45,923 nt of DNA, from positions 1 to 45,923 of the forward strand of contig JAJRTE010000289.1 in NCBI GenBank assembly GCA_024278455.1, in the 5' to 3' direction. The DNA comes from Myxococcota bacterium (GTDB taxonomy: Bacteria; Myxococcota_A; UBA796; JAJRTE01). Positions 1 through 8,614 of the stretch are shown here, piece after piece (within the stretch, counting starts at the first letter, position 1; the number at the start of each line of letters is the position of its first letter). The notes under the pieces were generated by a model. That model searched no databases. It was given only the letters and a program-made list of their open reading frames with translations, and had not been told where the DNA came from. Made by a program: the position numbers and the translations under genes.

Positions 1-307
1 GACTCTCTCCTTCCGGGCTCGAGTCCAGCCTGGCACGCCGGCCCGGGGACGCCGGTAGAGCCACCGGCCCGGACTCGGCCACCGCCCACAGGCCCCCACC
101 ATCGCCCCTTCGACACGACCGGGGTCGAGCCCGACCTGTGCCGGCACCTGATCGACGGTTGCCATTGACGGCACCCGTGTCTGCCTGTACAGTGGCCTCG
201 ACGTCTCACCCACCGCGGCAGCCATGGGGCCAGCCTTCGGGTAGCACGTCCGAGCCGACTCCCCCTCGAGGGACGAAGTTTCCACCCGCCCATGGAGCGC
301 GCATCGC
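1..307. other. Upstream intergenic region, no recognised gene
   Basis: No convincing gene was found. The first 165 bases are proline/arginine-rich in every frame and look non-coding, although the C-terminus of an upstream gene cannot be excluded at the window edge. The right half carries the promoter described separately. Confidence 0.4.
165..193 (+). promoter_or_regulatory. Sigma70-type promoter for the membrane protein at 308
   Basis: The -35 box TTGACG (165-170), a 17-bp spacer and the -10 box TACAGT (188-193) match the housekeeping consensus at 5/6 and 4/6 positions. Transcription would start near 200, giving a leader of about 108 nt. Confidence 0.5.
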
Positions 308-1375
308 ATGGACGCCGAGCCGCACAGCCGACCCGACTGGCTCATGTATGTCATGTTCTTCTTTGTCTCTGCGCTGGCGGTATACTGCAACTATGTGTTC
401 ATATACCACACGAGTAACACGACAGGGAAGGCGTTCGCCGAGGTCTCCGCTCGAGTGCACGCCGAGACGCTGGCCGGGACACGGCCCTTTCCCTACCAGT
501 GGCGTATCCTGGGCAGCCACCTGGTTCAGTGGGGAGCAGACCTGACGGGCCTGGGCATCCATGGGGTCGACCCGCTCCTCAAGACCCTGTTTCTCTTCCT
601 CTCCACGATCCCGTTGTTTCATTTCGCCCGAACCCAGGTGACCGACATGGCGGCGATGGGTGTCGTGTGGCTCTATCTGCTCCTCGTGGTGGTGGGGCTG
701 GCGGAGCAGTATTCGATCTACAATCTGAACGACATCATCTTGTACGCCGGGTGGCACGCGTGTGTACTGGCGGCGTACCACCGCCGCCTCTACCTGTTGG
801 CAGCAGTGGTCCTGGTCACGACCTTGGCCCGTGAGGTGACTGTGCTGGCCTGCCTGCTCGTCGGCCTCGAGTTTTTGAGGACGCGCAAGGGGTTGGTGCC
901 CGTGGTGGTCGTCGGGGCGTCGTTTTTGGTTCCCTGGGGATTCGTCCACTGGCTCTATCCGGCGCCGGTGTCCCAACTGGCGTGGTGGAGCAACTTCCAT
1001 GGCAACCTTCCGATCATGCACCCCGACAGCGCCCATGTTTTGCAGGCGCTACGGAAAACGTTCAAGGTCGCCGTCTTTTTCAACGTGGGATGGGTGTTGG
1101 GAATCCGCGGGCTTCTGAGGAGCAAAAACCCGTTCATGCTCGAGTTGTTTCTGGTATTGTGTTTCTATGTGACCGTGCTCTATATCACGGTCGATGTCCG
1201 GGAGATGCGGCAGTTCGTGCCCCTGGCCATCATCCTGCTTCCCGCGACGTTCAAGGAACTTGCGACGCGCGGGCGGGAGACGGCCGAGCCCCCCGGCGCA
1301 ACGCTTCGCGGGGGACGTGCAGGTACGGCGTTCCGCGGGAAACAGGGGCGAAACGCAGCACCCTGGGGGACATGA
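308..1375 (+). CDS. Polytopic membrane protein, function unknown
   Basis: This 355-residue protein has about eight or nine hydrophobic helices spread over residues 12-315. A basic, glycine/arginine-rich tail of about 35 residues follows and is probably cytoplasmic. The segments between the first and second helices contain aromatic and charged residues (FPYQWRILG around residues 60-68). Together with the helix-rich build, this is reminiscent of lipid-linked glycosyltransferase-like membrane proteins, but I see no diagnostic motif and assign no activity. ATG 308 is chosen because it starts a short hydrophilic N-terminus just before the first helix and lies downstream of a good promoter. The next gene, a tail-anchored pseudokinase, follows on the same strand after about 75 bp, so the two may be co-transcribed. 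Confidence 0.75.
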   Translation: MDAEPHSRPDWLMYVMFFFVSALAVYCNYVFIYHTSNTTGKAFAEVSARVHAETLAGTRPFPYQWRILGSHLVQWGADLTGLGIHGVDPLLKTLFLFLSTIPLFHFARTQVTDMAAMGVVWLYLLLVVVGLAEQYSIYNLNDIILYAGWHACVLAAYHRRLYLLAAVVLVTTLAREVTVLACLLVGLEFLRTRKGLVPVVVVGASFLVPWGFVHWLYPAPVSQLAWWSNFHGNLPIMHPDSAHVLQALRKTFKVAVFFNVGWVLGIRGLLRSKNPFMLELFLVLCFYVTVLYITVDVREMRQFVPLAIILLPATFKELATRGRETAEPPGATLRGGRAGTAFRGKQGRNAAPWGT

Positions 1376-1451
1376 GCGCGGCGGGAGCGAGGCAGGAAGT
1401 CGCCCTGGTCCGGCCTCCCCTGCGTACCGGTTACAGCACCATCCACCATGC

Positions 1452-3938
1452 ATGACGGTCACCATGGCTGACACGGAAAACCCGACCCGCAGATTCATTC
1501 GCGACGCCCGCGGAAGGCGATTCGAGCTGACCACGCTGCTCGGACGCGGGAGTTTTGGGAAGGTCTACCGGGCGCAACATGAAGAGACCGACGAGGTTTT
1601 GGCGGCGAAGCTCCCTCTGGGCGAGGAAGATCTTCACGGGGAGGGCGCGTCCCAGGAACTCAAAGCGCTCTTCAGCAGACTGCTTCGGGATGAGGCCGCG
1701 CAACTGCGGAAGCTGCCCCCCAATCGCATCCCTGCCATCCACGGGATCGTGGACGGCGGCGGCGCCGTCCCCTGCCTGCTCATGGAATTCCATGAAGACA
1801 GCCTCCTCGAGAGGCTACGCAAAGGCCTGACCTTCGCCGGCTTGTGCGACGCCATGGCCATGACCTGCCGGGCGCTCGAGGTGGTTCACGCCACGGGTCA
1901 AACCCATGGCAACCTCAAGCCCGGCAACATTTTCTTTGTCTCTGGCGACGATGGTGAGACACACGTGAGAGTGACCGATCCCCTCACGCCGCTCTACCTG
2001 AAGAGCCTCGAGACCCTGGCGGCACGCGACTCGAGCGTCGCTGGTTGGCTGCCGCCAGAGGCGCTGGCGCCTGGCACGCAACTCCCGCTTCCGCGGACAG
2101 CGGACGCCTTTGCCGTGGCCAAGCTCATCTATGAAGCAGTTGTTCACCCGGAGACCCTGACGACGAGCTTTTCGGGAAAAGCGGGCCCGTTCCTGGGCGC
2201 TATCAACAAGGGAAGAATCAATGCATTCCGCACGGCACTCGCCCGGCGGCTGCAGGAAGGCAAGTCCAATCCCCACGTGAGGGACCTTCTGATCAAGCGC
2301 GCCTCCGCTTTCCTGGCCCGTGCACTATCCCTGGAGACCGATCCATCGCCCCCCTATCGCTTCTACTCCATGGCCGAAATGGCCAATCGTCTCGAGGAGC
2401 TTCACGGGCTCTTCCACCCCGGTTTCGCGCAACTGGGTTCGCTCATCTCCGGCTCCCAACACGCGGATGGCGGGTTCCGTGCCGGCGAAGAAATCCGATT
2501 CAGCCTGTCGTTTCGCTGCCACGGCGGTATCGACGATATCGACCTCATTACCTGCATGACCTACGTGCGCGACCTTGTTGCGGAAGAGAAGGTGCGGGAT
2601 GCTGGCGTGGAAGTGTCCCCGTCCCACGATGGGCACCGCTTCCGTTTCAGTTTCCGAATCCCTAGCCTGTCGCCCGGCGACTACCTGGTGCGCGTGGCGC
2701 TGGCCATCAAGGGGTCACCCGGCAAACCGGTCCACAGGGACTTGGCCTTCACCGTGCACGAGGAAGGTGCGGAACCCCTCGAACCTGCCCCGTCCATCGG
2801 GACCGGCGCGGATCCCCGGCCAGCGCACCTCGAGGACAGGCTCGACGTGGACGTCATCCCCCCGGACCTGCTGCACAACTGGCGCGGAGAACCCGCGAAA
2901 CGCCGATTCGGACAGTTTCGCAAGAAAAACGATCCAGACACAGGAGACGCCCCGGTCTCGACCCGCCAAGAACCCGCGGGGCACCAGCGTGCTGGTCGCC
3001 AGCAACCGGGGAAACCCGCAAGCGGTATCCTCTGGTCGGCCGACCGGGAGACCGGCCCAAGCCCCCGCTCCGGCCGCATCGACGACATGGACGACAAACC
3101 TGCCCGCCTGGTAGTCAAACCCGAACGCCCGGCAACGGCCGAGGGCGAGACCAGCACGCTCGAGGGCAGGCTCCCGGGCGGCTCGGAGGAATCCCCCAAG
3201 CGCGGGCGAGACAAGAAGCAGCCGCGTGGCGGGGCCGGGCAGGCGCGCGACGATTCGGCATCCGCCGAGGCACCGGGACCCCGCGGCATCCAGACGCCGG
3301 ACCGGCCCCCAAACGAACATGGCGCGGCAACGGTCAAACCGCCCGCTGTCGAAAAAGGACGGCCTCGAGCCCCCATCGGGGCGGCAGCGGTCGGACGCGA
3401 CGCCGTGCGCCACCCTGACCACGCACCTTCGCGCGGGCGTGAACGCCGCGCGCCTCCCCGGCGGAGCATCCTGGCGCTGGGGCGCGCGGTCGGCCACGGC
3501 ACCCCGTCATCCTCCAAGGCCGGGGATGATACCGGGCACTCGCTGAAGGAGGCATCGGGCTTGCAAGAGCCGGGGCATCTCGCCGATACGACCGGTACCG
3601 GGAGAACAGAGAGCAGCGGCCGGACCGGGGCCCGACCCTCGAGACATCACCGTTCCACGCCCGCACACGAACCCCGGGCGCCGGACCACCTTCCAGGGAC
3701 CAGGGACAGCGGAGAAGCCAGCACGGAGGATCGCGCGGTGATTCCCGCTGGCCCGCCCGGAACCGGCCAGCGCGGCTACTACGACAAGGCCCGTTCACTG
3801 CCGAGTCCCAAGGATGACGCAGACGCCTTCTTCCGGAAAGGCAAGCTCAAGACGCAGCAGCAGGTCATCGTCGTCGCCGCGTTGAGCCTGGGGCTGGTCA
3901 GCATCGTCGCTTTGTTGATCTTCTTGATCTTCTTCTGA
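1452..3938 (+). CDS. Tail-anchored Ser/Thr pseudokinase
   Basis: This 828-residue protein begins with a protein-kinase fold. The glycine loop LGRGSFGKV (about 30-38) and the ATP-binding lysine in AAK (K53) are intact. The catalytic-loop HRD is HGN (H152, N154), so the proton-acceptor Asp is replaced. The DFG motif reads DPL with D176 retained, and APE reads PPE. It is therefore probably catalytically dead or impaired while still able to bind nucleotide. Around residues 330-450 lies a beta-rich, Ig-like segment. From about 470 to 795 it is disordered and rich in Pro, Arg, Gly and Glu. The last about 22 residues form a single hydrophobic helix ending at the stop codon, making it a tail-anchored membrane protein with the kinase domain in the cytoplasm. 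A start at ATG 1464 is equally possible; neither has a clear ribosome binding site. The open frame extends further upstream but overlaps the preceding gene. Confidence 0.85.
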   Translation: MTVTMADTENPTRRFIRDARGRRFELTTLLGRGSFGKVYRAQHEETDEVLAAKLPLGEEDLHGEGASQELKALFSRLLRDEAAQLRKLPPNRIPAIHGIVDGGGAVPCLLMEFHEDSLLERLRKGLTFAGLCDAMAMTCRALEVVHATGQTHGNLKPGNIFFVSGDDGETHVRVTDPLTPLYLKSLETLAARDSSVAGWLPPEALAPGTQLPLPRTADAFAVAKLIYEAVVHPETLTTSFSGKAGPFLGAINKGRINAFRTALARRLQEGKSNPHVRDLLIKRASAFLARALSLETDPSPPYRFYSMAEMANRLEELHGLFHPGFAQLGSLISGSQHADGGFRAGEEIRFSLSFRCHGGIDDIDLITCMTYVRDLVAEEKVRDAGVEVSPSHDGHRFRFSFRIPSLSPGDYLVRVALAIKGSPGKPVHRDLAFTVHEEGAEPLEPAPSIGTGADPRPAHLEDRLDVDVIPPDLLHNWRGEPAKRRFGQFRKKNDPDTGDAPVSTRQEPAGHQRAGRQQPGKPASGILWSADRETGPSPRSGRIDDMDDKPARLVVKPERPATAEGETSTLEGRLPGGSEESPKRGRDKKQPRGGAGQARDDSASAEAPGPRGIQTPDRPPNEHGAATVKPPAVEKGRPRAPIGAAAVGRDAVRHPDHAPSRGRERRAPPRRSILALGRAVGHGTPSSSKAGDDTGHSLKEASGLQEPGHLADTTGTGRTESSGRTGARPSRHHRSTPAHEPRAPDHLPGTRDSGEASTEDRAVIPAGPPGTGQRGYYDKARSLPSPKDDADAFFRKGKLKTQQQVIVVAALSLGLVSIVALLIFLIFF

Positions 3939-4105
3939 GTGCCCACGCGCCATTTCGGCCTTTCCCGCTATCCCACGATCTTCCTGGCGGGGTCAGCCGG
4001 GGAACGGGGGACTGACGGTTGCGCCCTGCGACGGCAACGGGAAATGCCGCGACGGGACGCCGCGACGACCATGTACAAACTCCAGGACGCGACGGGACGC
4101 ATCGT

Positions 4106-4726
4106 CTACTCGGGGTTCTCCCGCCGAAACCCGAGTCCCACCAGGAAGATCTCCACGGATGCCTTGCGCGAACTCTGGGGTTTCACCCGCTTGAAAACGG
4201 CAAAACGTCCCCGAATCTCGAGCACGAACGGCTCGAGGTCGGCCCCCTGGAACGCCTTGCACACCCAGGCACCGCCATCGACCAGGACCTTCTCGGCCAC
4301 GGCGAACGCCGCCCGGCACAACGCGATGGAGCGAAAGTGGTCGACTTCCTTGTGACCCGAGGTGTCGGGGGCCATGTCGCTCAGCACGGCATCCACGCGC
4401 TCGCGCCCGAGGAGCCTGACCAGTTCGTCCGGCGGCAGGGCGAGCACGTCCCGCTGTATCCACATCACCTGCGGGGGCAAAGATCCGGCCAGGGGCTTAC
4501 GGTCGACAGCGATGACCGTCCCGGACCGTCCGACGCGCTCCGCGCAGTACTGTGCCCACGATCCGGGTGCCGCGCCCAGGTCCAGGACCACCTGCCCAGG
4601 CCTGAGCAGGTGGAACCGGGCATCGATTTCCTGCACCTTGTACACCGACCGTGCGCGATACTTCTCCGCCTTGGCCTTGCGGAAATAGAAGTCCTGCCGA
4701 GTGGTCGTCCCCTTCTTTCGTCGCAT
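4106..4726 (-). CDS. rlmE: 23S rRNA 2'-O-ribose methyltransferase RlmE (FtsJ)
   Basis: This is a 206-residue protein of the FtsJ/RrmJ family, which methylates the 2'-hydroxyl of U2552 in the A-loop of 23S rRNA using S-adenosylmethionine. The SAM-binding motif LDLGAAPGSW is intact. The K-D-K-E catalytic tetrad is visible as the Lys of RARSVYK, the Asp of SDMAPDTSG, the Lys of VCKAFQG and the Glu of SVEIF. The length is normal for the family. ATG 4726 is preferred because GGACGGAG lies just upstream and the protein then begins with the usual basic RRKKG segment; the open frame continues upstream without family resemblance. It stands alone on the minus strand between two plus-strand genes. Confidence 0.95.
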   Translation of the reverse strand: MRRKKGTTTRQDFYFRKAKAEKYRARSVYKVQEIDARFHLLRPGQVVLDLGAAPGSWAQYCAERVGRSGTVIAVDRKPLAGSLPPQVMWIQRDVLALPPDELVRLLGRERVDAVLSDMAPDTSGHKEVDHFRSIALCRAAFAVAEKVLVDGGAWVCKAFQGADLEPFVLEIRGRFAVFKRVKPQSSRKASVEIFLVGLGFRRENPE

Positions 4727-4828
4727 GCTCCGTCCTTTCCACGCCGCCCCCTGGACCAGTTCACCGTTGACGCGGCCGCGCGAGAATATCACGGTCATGG
4801 ATCTGGTGTCTCGAGCCGATCTTGCCGA

Positions 4829-4834
4829 TATACT
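4829..4834 (+). promoter_or_regulatory. Possible -10 box for the vWA lipoprotein gene
   Basis: TATACT matches the -10 consensus at 5/6 positions and lies about 95 bp before the start codon at 4928. The -35 region 17 bp upstream (GTGTCT) is poor, so this would need an activator or be spurious. A CTCGAG site overlaps its downstream edge. Confidence 0.25.
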
Positions 4835-4927
4835 CGAGTAGGCACCCAGGGTAGCTCCACCGGTGCGCAACGGCCACCCCTTACGGACCACGGTGGCCGA
4901 GAGCACGAAGCCTGTCCAGAGGAAGCC

Positions 4928-6931
4928 ATGAACCCGACACGATGTTACCGCCGTCCATACGACAAGCTCTCCCTTTCGCTCGTCCTGATTCCGCTCACGC
5001 TGCCGGCTTTCACATCATGCATCGGCGAACGTGACACGAGCGGAACCGGCGAGCAGCCATCCATCGCCTACCGCGACTCGGACGGCGACACCATCATCGA
5101 TGTGCACGAAGGACCAGCAGATACCGACGGCGACGGCACGCCGGACTACCTGGACACCGACAGCGACGACGACGGCATCCCCGACAGCGTCGAGGCCGGG
5201 GACACCGATCCGCTGAGCTTCCCCTGGGATGCCGACGAGGACGGCACCCCCGACTTCCAGGACCGGGACAGCGACAACAACGGTGTCCCCGATAGCGAGG
5301 AGGTGGGCATGGACCCGATGGCCCCCCTCGACCTGGACCTGGACGGCGTGGCAGACTTCCGGGACCCGGACAACGATGGAGACGGCCTGGCCGACGCCCT
5401 TGAGATCGGCAGCGCGCTCCCTCTCGATTCCGACGGCGATGCGCTTCCGGACTACCTGGACACGGATTCGGACGGCGACAACATACTCGACGCCGACGAG
5501 GCCTACACCGATCCGCGGGGCATTCCCGAAGACTACGACCAGGACGGCACGCCGAACTTCCGCGACCTGGATTCGGATGGCGACGGATTCCCGGACAGCA
5601 CGGAAGCCGGCGATTCCCTCCCGGACACCAGGCCGCGAGACACCGACAACGACGGCCGCCCCGATTTCGTGGATACCGACGCCGACGGCGACGGACTGCT
5701 CGACGCTGATGAGGTGGACCTTGGCACCGACCCTTTCCTCCATGACACCGACGGCGACGGCTACTCGGATGGTGGCGAAACGAACGCCAACTCAGACCCC
5801 CTCGACGCCGCTTCCATTCCCGAAGGGCTGTACCTGGTAATCCCCGAACGCAGCCAGACCACCGCCGACTTTCAATTCGCCCCGGCAATCGCCAGGGCCG
5901 ATGTCATCTTCTTGCTCGACAGCACAGGCTCCATGGGACCCACGCTCAGCGCCCTGGCCGCCGATTTCGCCGTGGTCGCCTCCGAGGTGAGCGCCAGCAT
6001 CCCCGATTCGGCCTTCGGCGTGGTCACCTTCCAGGACTACAACCAAATCGGCATGGGAGGAGGAGCGGACAAGCCCTTCAAGCTCGAACAACAGGTCACT
6101 ACAGACCAGTCCCGCGTCCAGCACGCCCTGTCCGCCCTTGCCGCAGGTGGTGGGGGAGACCTGGCCGAGGCCACGCTCGAGGCGCTCTACCAGGCAGCGA
6201 CCGGCGCCGGCTTCGACCAGGATTGCGACGGCCTGTACGACAGCAGCACCGATGTCCCCCCTTTCCTCGCCAACGCCGACGACCTGTTCCACGGCAACGC
6301 ACCCGGTAGCTATGACGCCTCCGATACCTCCACGGGCCTCATCGGCGGCGTGGGTGTCCGGCGCTACGCCCTCCCGGTCTTCGTCTACACCACGGACGCC
6401 CCGTTCCGCGACCCGGACGCCGGCTTCCCCGTGGCAGGAGAATGCGACAACGCAGCACGCTCGAACTGGGTCGTGGACGCCATGGCCGGCATGGGCGGCA
6501 AGCTCATCGCCGTCAACGCCGGAGACCTGGCCGACGTGACCGACGACATGACCGAACTCGCCAATGACACATCGTCGTTCGCCGACGTGGATGGCGACGG
6601 CTTGACTGAACCCCTGGTCTTTACGTCCCAGGGAGGAGGCGAAATCGTCGACGCGGTAGTGGCCGGAATCGACGCCTTCCACAAAAGCGGCGAGTTCCAG
6701 CGGGTGGAGCTGTCCATCGAGTCCGACGAGTGGGGATTCGTCAAGGAGATCGACCCCCCCTACTACACCAAGGTGCAGCCGGGGCAACCGATCGAGTTCA
6801 CACTCACCCTGTTCGGCGCCAGCCCCGCCGCGCCCGACGACACCTTCTACCGCCTCACCCTCGTCGTCCTCGGCGACGGCGCCACACGGCTCGACGAGCA
6901 GCAGGTGATGATCGTCGTGCCCGGTGCGTAG
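4928..6931 (+). CDS. Calcium-repeat and vWA-domain lipoprotein
   Basis: This 667-residue precursor carries a lipoprotein signal peptide with the presumed lipidated Cys31 in LPAFTSC. Residues about 45-300 hold tandem Asp-rich units of the thrombospondin type 3 kind, such as DTDGDGTPDYLDTDSDDDG. They repeat about five times with a period near 56 residues and are expected to bind calcium. A von Willebrand factor A domain follows, with the metal-site motif DSTGS at about 331-335 and a later TTDAPFRD segment. The last about 100 residues form a beta-rich domain. The likely role is calcium-dependent adhesion or protein-protein contact at the cell surface or in the periplasm. ATG 4928 has the ribosome binding site GAGGAAG. 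The gene is transcribed toward the HD-GYP gene, with about 140 bp between their stops. Confidence 0.88.
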   Translation: MNPTRCYRRPYDKLSLSLVLIPLTLPAFTSCIGERDTSGTGEQPSIAYRDSDGDTIIDVHEGPADTDGDGTPDYLDTDSDDDGIPDSVEAGDTDPLSFPWDADEDGTPDFQDRDSDNNGVPDSEEVGMDPMAPLDLDLDGVADFRDPDNDGDGLADALEIGSALPLDSDGDALPDYLDTDSDGDNILDADEAYTDPRGIPEDYDQDGTPNFRDLDSDGDGFPDSTEAGDSLPDTRPRDTDNDGRPDFVDTDADGDGLLDADEVDLGTDPFLHDTDGDGYSDGGETNANSDPLDAASIPEGLYLVIPERSQTTADFQFAPAIARADVIFLLDSTGSMGPTLSALAADFAVVASEVSASIPDSAFGVVTFQDYNQIGMGGGADKPFKLEQQVTTDQSRVQHALSALAAGGGGDLAEATLEALYQAATGAGFDQDCDGLYDSSTDVPPFLANADDLFHGNAPGSYDASDTSTGLIGGVGVRRYALPVFVYTTDAPFRDPDAGFPVAGECDNAARSNWVVDAMAGMGGKLIAVNAGDLADVTDDMTELANDTSSFADVDGDGLTEPLVFTSQGGGEIVDAVVAGIDAFHKSGEFQRVELSIESDEWGFVKEIDPPYYTKVQPGQPIEFTLTLFGASPAAPDDTFYRLTLVVLGDGATRLDEQQVMIVVPGA

Positions 6932-7004
6932 CCCCCGGCGAAGCACTACTTCATGAGGACCACCGTGGATCCCATCGCGGTCCAAGGAGACGTACCCGAA
7001 CGCG

Positions 7005-7027
7005 CGAGCAAGCCCCTCCATTGCTCG
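7005..7027. terminator. Hairpin between convergent genes
   Basis: CGAGCAA (7005-7011) and TTGCTCG (7021-7027) form a perfect 7-bp stem with a 9-nt loop between the stops of the vWA lipoprotein and the HD-GYP gene. There is no T run on either side, so it may only assist termination. Confidence 0.35.
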
Positions 7028-7071
7028 GGCCGGCAACAGGGTGGACAGAAGTCGCGTGCCCTCGCCGGGCG

Positions 7072-8328
7072 CTATCCAGCAGCCATCAATCCCTGGTACT
7101 CCGCGTCGGCCGTTCGTTGCTCCGCCTGAACACGCCTGGACAATTCCTCGTAGTTGTCGAGCAAAAGACCCACCAGGTTCGAGTCCAAAGCGTCCCGCGA
7201 CGCCATGGAGCGCAGGATCTTCTCAATCTGGCTCCGCGCCATGCCACGCCTGTACGGCCGGTTTTCGGCGAGTGCGGTAAACACGTCGGCCACCGCCATG
7301 ATCCGCGACCCGGTGTCGAGCTTGTCGCTCCCCACATGGAAAGGATATCCGGCTCCGTCGAGCCGCTCGTGGTGGAATGCCGCCCACTCTGGAATCGCAC
7401 CCAGCCCGCCGATAGTGCTCAGAATCCGGTAGGTGAAGTAGGTGTGCTGCCTCATGATCGCGAATTCCTCCCGGGTCAACCCACCCTGCTTCTCAAGGAT
7501 GGCGTTGGGCACGACGAGCTTGCCCAGGTCGTGCAGGTAGCCCGCCAGTTCGAGAAGAGAGATCTCTTTGTCCGTGAGGCCGAACATCCTGGCCACCGAA
7601 GTGGCACACGTGGCCACCCCGGTGGAATGCATGGTGGTGAACGGCGACTTGTAGTCGATCAGCTTCTTGAAGAATGCCGCGATGGAAAAGAGCTGATCGA
7701 GTTCTATTTCTTCCTGCTTGAGCGGTCCGAAATTGAGCAGGGTCGAGTAGAGCCTGGGAGAAACGAGATCGAGCCAGAAATCCTCCCTTTTTCCGACCGC
7801 CACGAACAGATCGACCACGTCGGGGTGGATCTCCTCACCCGCCCTCGACATGATGTCTTTCAACAGCTTCTCGCTCTGGTGCAGGATGTACACGTTGCGG
7901 TCCGTCAATCGCTCCAGGACATCGGCAAGGTACACGAGCTGCGACTCGAGCACCCTGTCGTCTCCCACCCCTTCGTCCCACTCCGCCGTGGTCCTGTGGT
8001 GCCATCGCACCGCGTGAGCGGCGTCGCTCAGGAGTGGACAAGATTCGTAGAGCGCCGACCCACGCACGCAGTGGGTCTCCAGGTTGTCTTGCTCGAAACG
8101 GTGAAGCCGCGTCTTGTCCTCCGGCGTCAGCGCCCCCACGTCATGGAGAATGGACCCGATGAACACCCTCTTGGTCTGACGTTCCGGGAGCCTGGCCTCG
8201 AGCGCGATCTGCCACGCCACGAACGCCGTTCTGATCTGATGAAACGAGATCGACGGGTTCGCCAGGTCCACGGCGTCCGAGAAGGAAAGCAGGACGTTTC
8301 CAAGATTGACCTTGGTTTCATACAACAT
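7072..8328 (-). CDS. Tandem HD / HD-GYP domain protein
   Basis: This 418-residue protein has two metal-dependent phosphohydrolase-type domains and no receiver or membrane segment. The N-terminal domain (about 25-145) has the HD pair H62-D63, the HH pair at 110-111 and D136. The C-terminal domain (about 220-400) is a full HD-GYP module with H234, H266-D267, H295, HHE at 319-321 and DGAGYP at 324-329. HD-GYP proteins typically hydrolyse cyclic di-GMP or related cyclic dinucleotides. The first domain may be a second catalytic unit or a degenerate sensor. ATG 8328 is preceded by GGGGGAG and a plausible promoter at 8391-8420. It lies directly downstream of the minor-pilin operon on the same strand, consistent with but not proof of a role in pilus-related signalling. 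Confidence 0.88.
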   Translation of the reverse strand: MLYETKVNLGNVLLSFSDAVDLANPSISFHQIRTAFVAWQIALEARLPERQTKRVFIGSILHDVGALTPEDKTRLHRFEQDNLETHCVRGSALYESCPLLSDAAHAVRWHHRTTAEWDEGVGDDRVLESQLVYLADVLERLTDRNVYILHQSEKLLKDIMSRAGEEIHPDVVDLFVAVGKREDFWLDLVSPRLYSTLLNFGPLKQEEIELDQLFSIAAFFKKLIDYKSPFTTMHSTGVATCATSVARMFGLTDKEISLLELAGYLHDLGKLVVPNAILEKQGGLTREEFAIMRQHTYFTYRILSTIGGLGAIPEWAAFHHERLDGAGYPFHVGSDKLDTGSRIMAVADVFTALAENRPYRRGMARSQIEKILRSMASRDALDSNLVGLLLDNYEELSRRVQAEQRTADAEYQGLMAAG

Positions 8329-8390
8329 GGCGTATCTCCCCCGCACGGGCAGGCAGTCTTCCTGCAAGGAGCAGTCGATTTTCTCTGCCC

Positions 8391-8420
8391 AGTGTATCGA
8401 GACTGTCCGCCCGCTGTCCA
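8391..8420 (-). promoter_or_regulatory. Sigma70-type promoter for the HD-GYP gene
   Basis: On the minus strand TGGACA (8415-8420), an 18-bp spacer and TACACT (8391-8396) precede the start codon at 8328. This would let the gene be expressed separately from the pilin operon. Confidence 0.4.
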
Positions 8421-8614
8421 CCGTGTTTCCGGCCGGGGTGACACGGCGTTCCACCCGGGCACCCGGCCGGGTCCGCCGCGGCAAGGCCGGCGCAACGTAG
8501 CCATGGACTGCGAAAGCGGCGCACGGCGTGAAGACGGGACACGAGCGGCCCCCTTGCGAGGCACGCCGGGGAGCTGCCAGCCCCGAAGCGCCGTCCCGGC
8601 TTGGTGTGGGGTGC

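Noticed and set aside
1..168. Plus-strand frame open from the left edge to a stop at 166-168
   Set aside because: Proline/arginine-rich without recognisable features and its stop falls in a promoter -35 box.
5792..7036. 414-residue minus-strand open frame
   Set aside because: It lies antisense to the vWA lipoprotein gene and results from its strong Asp/Gly codon bias; the plus strand has real domains.
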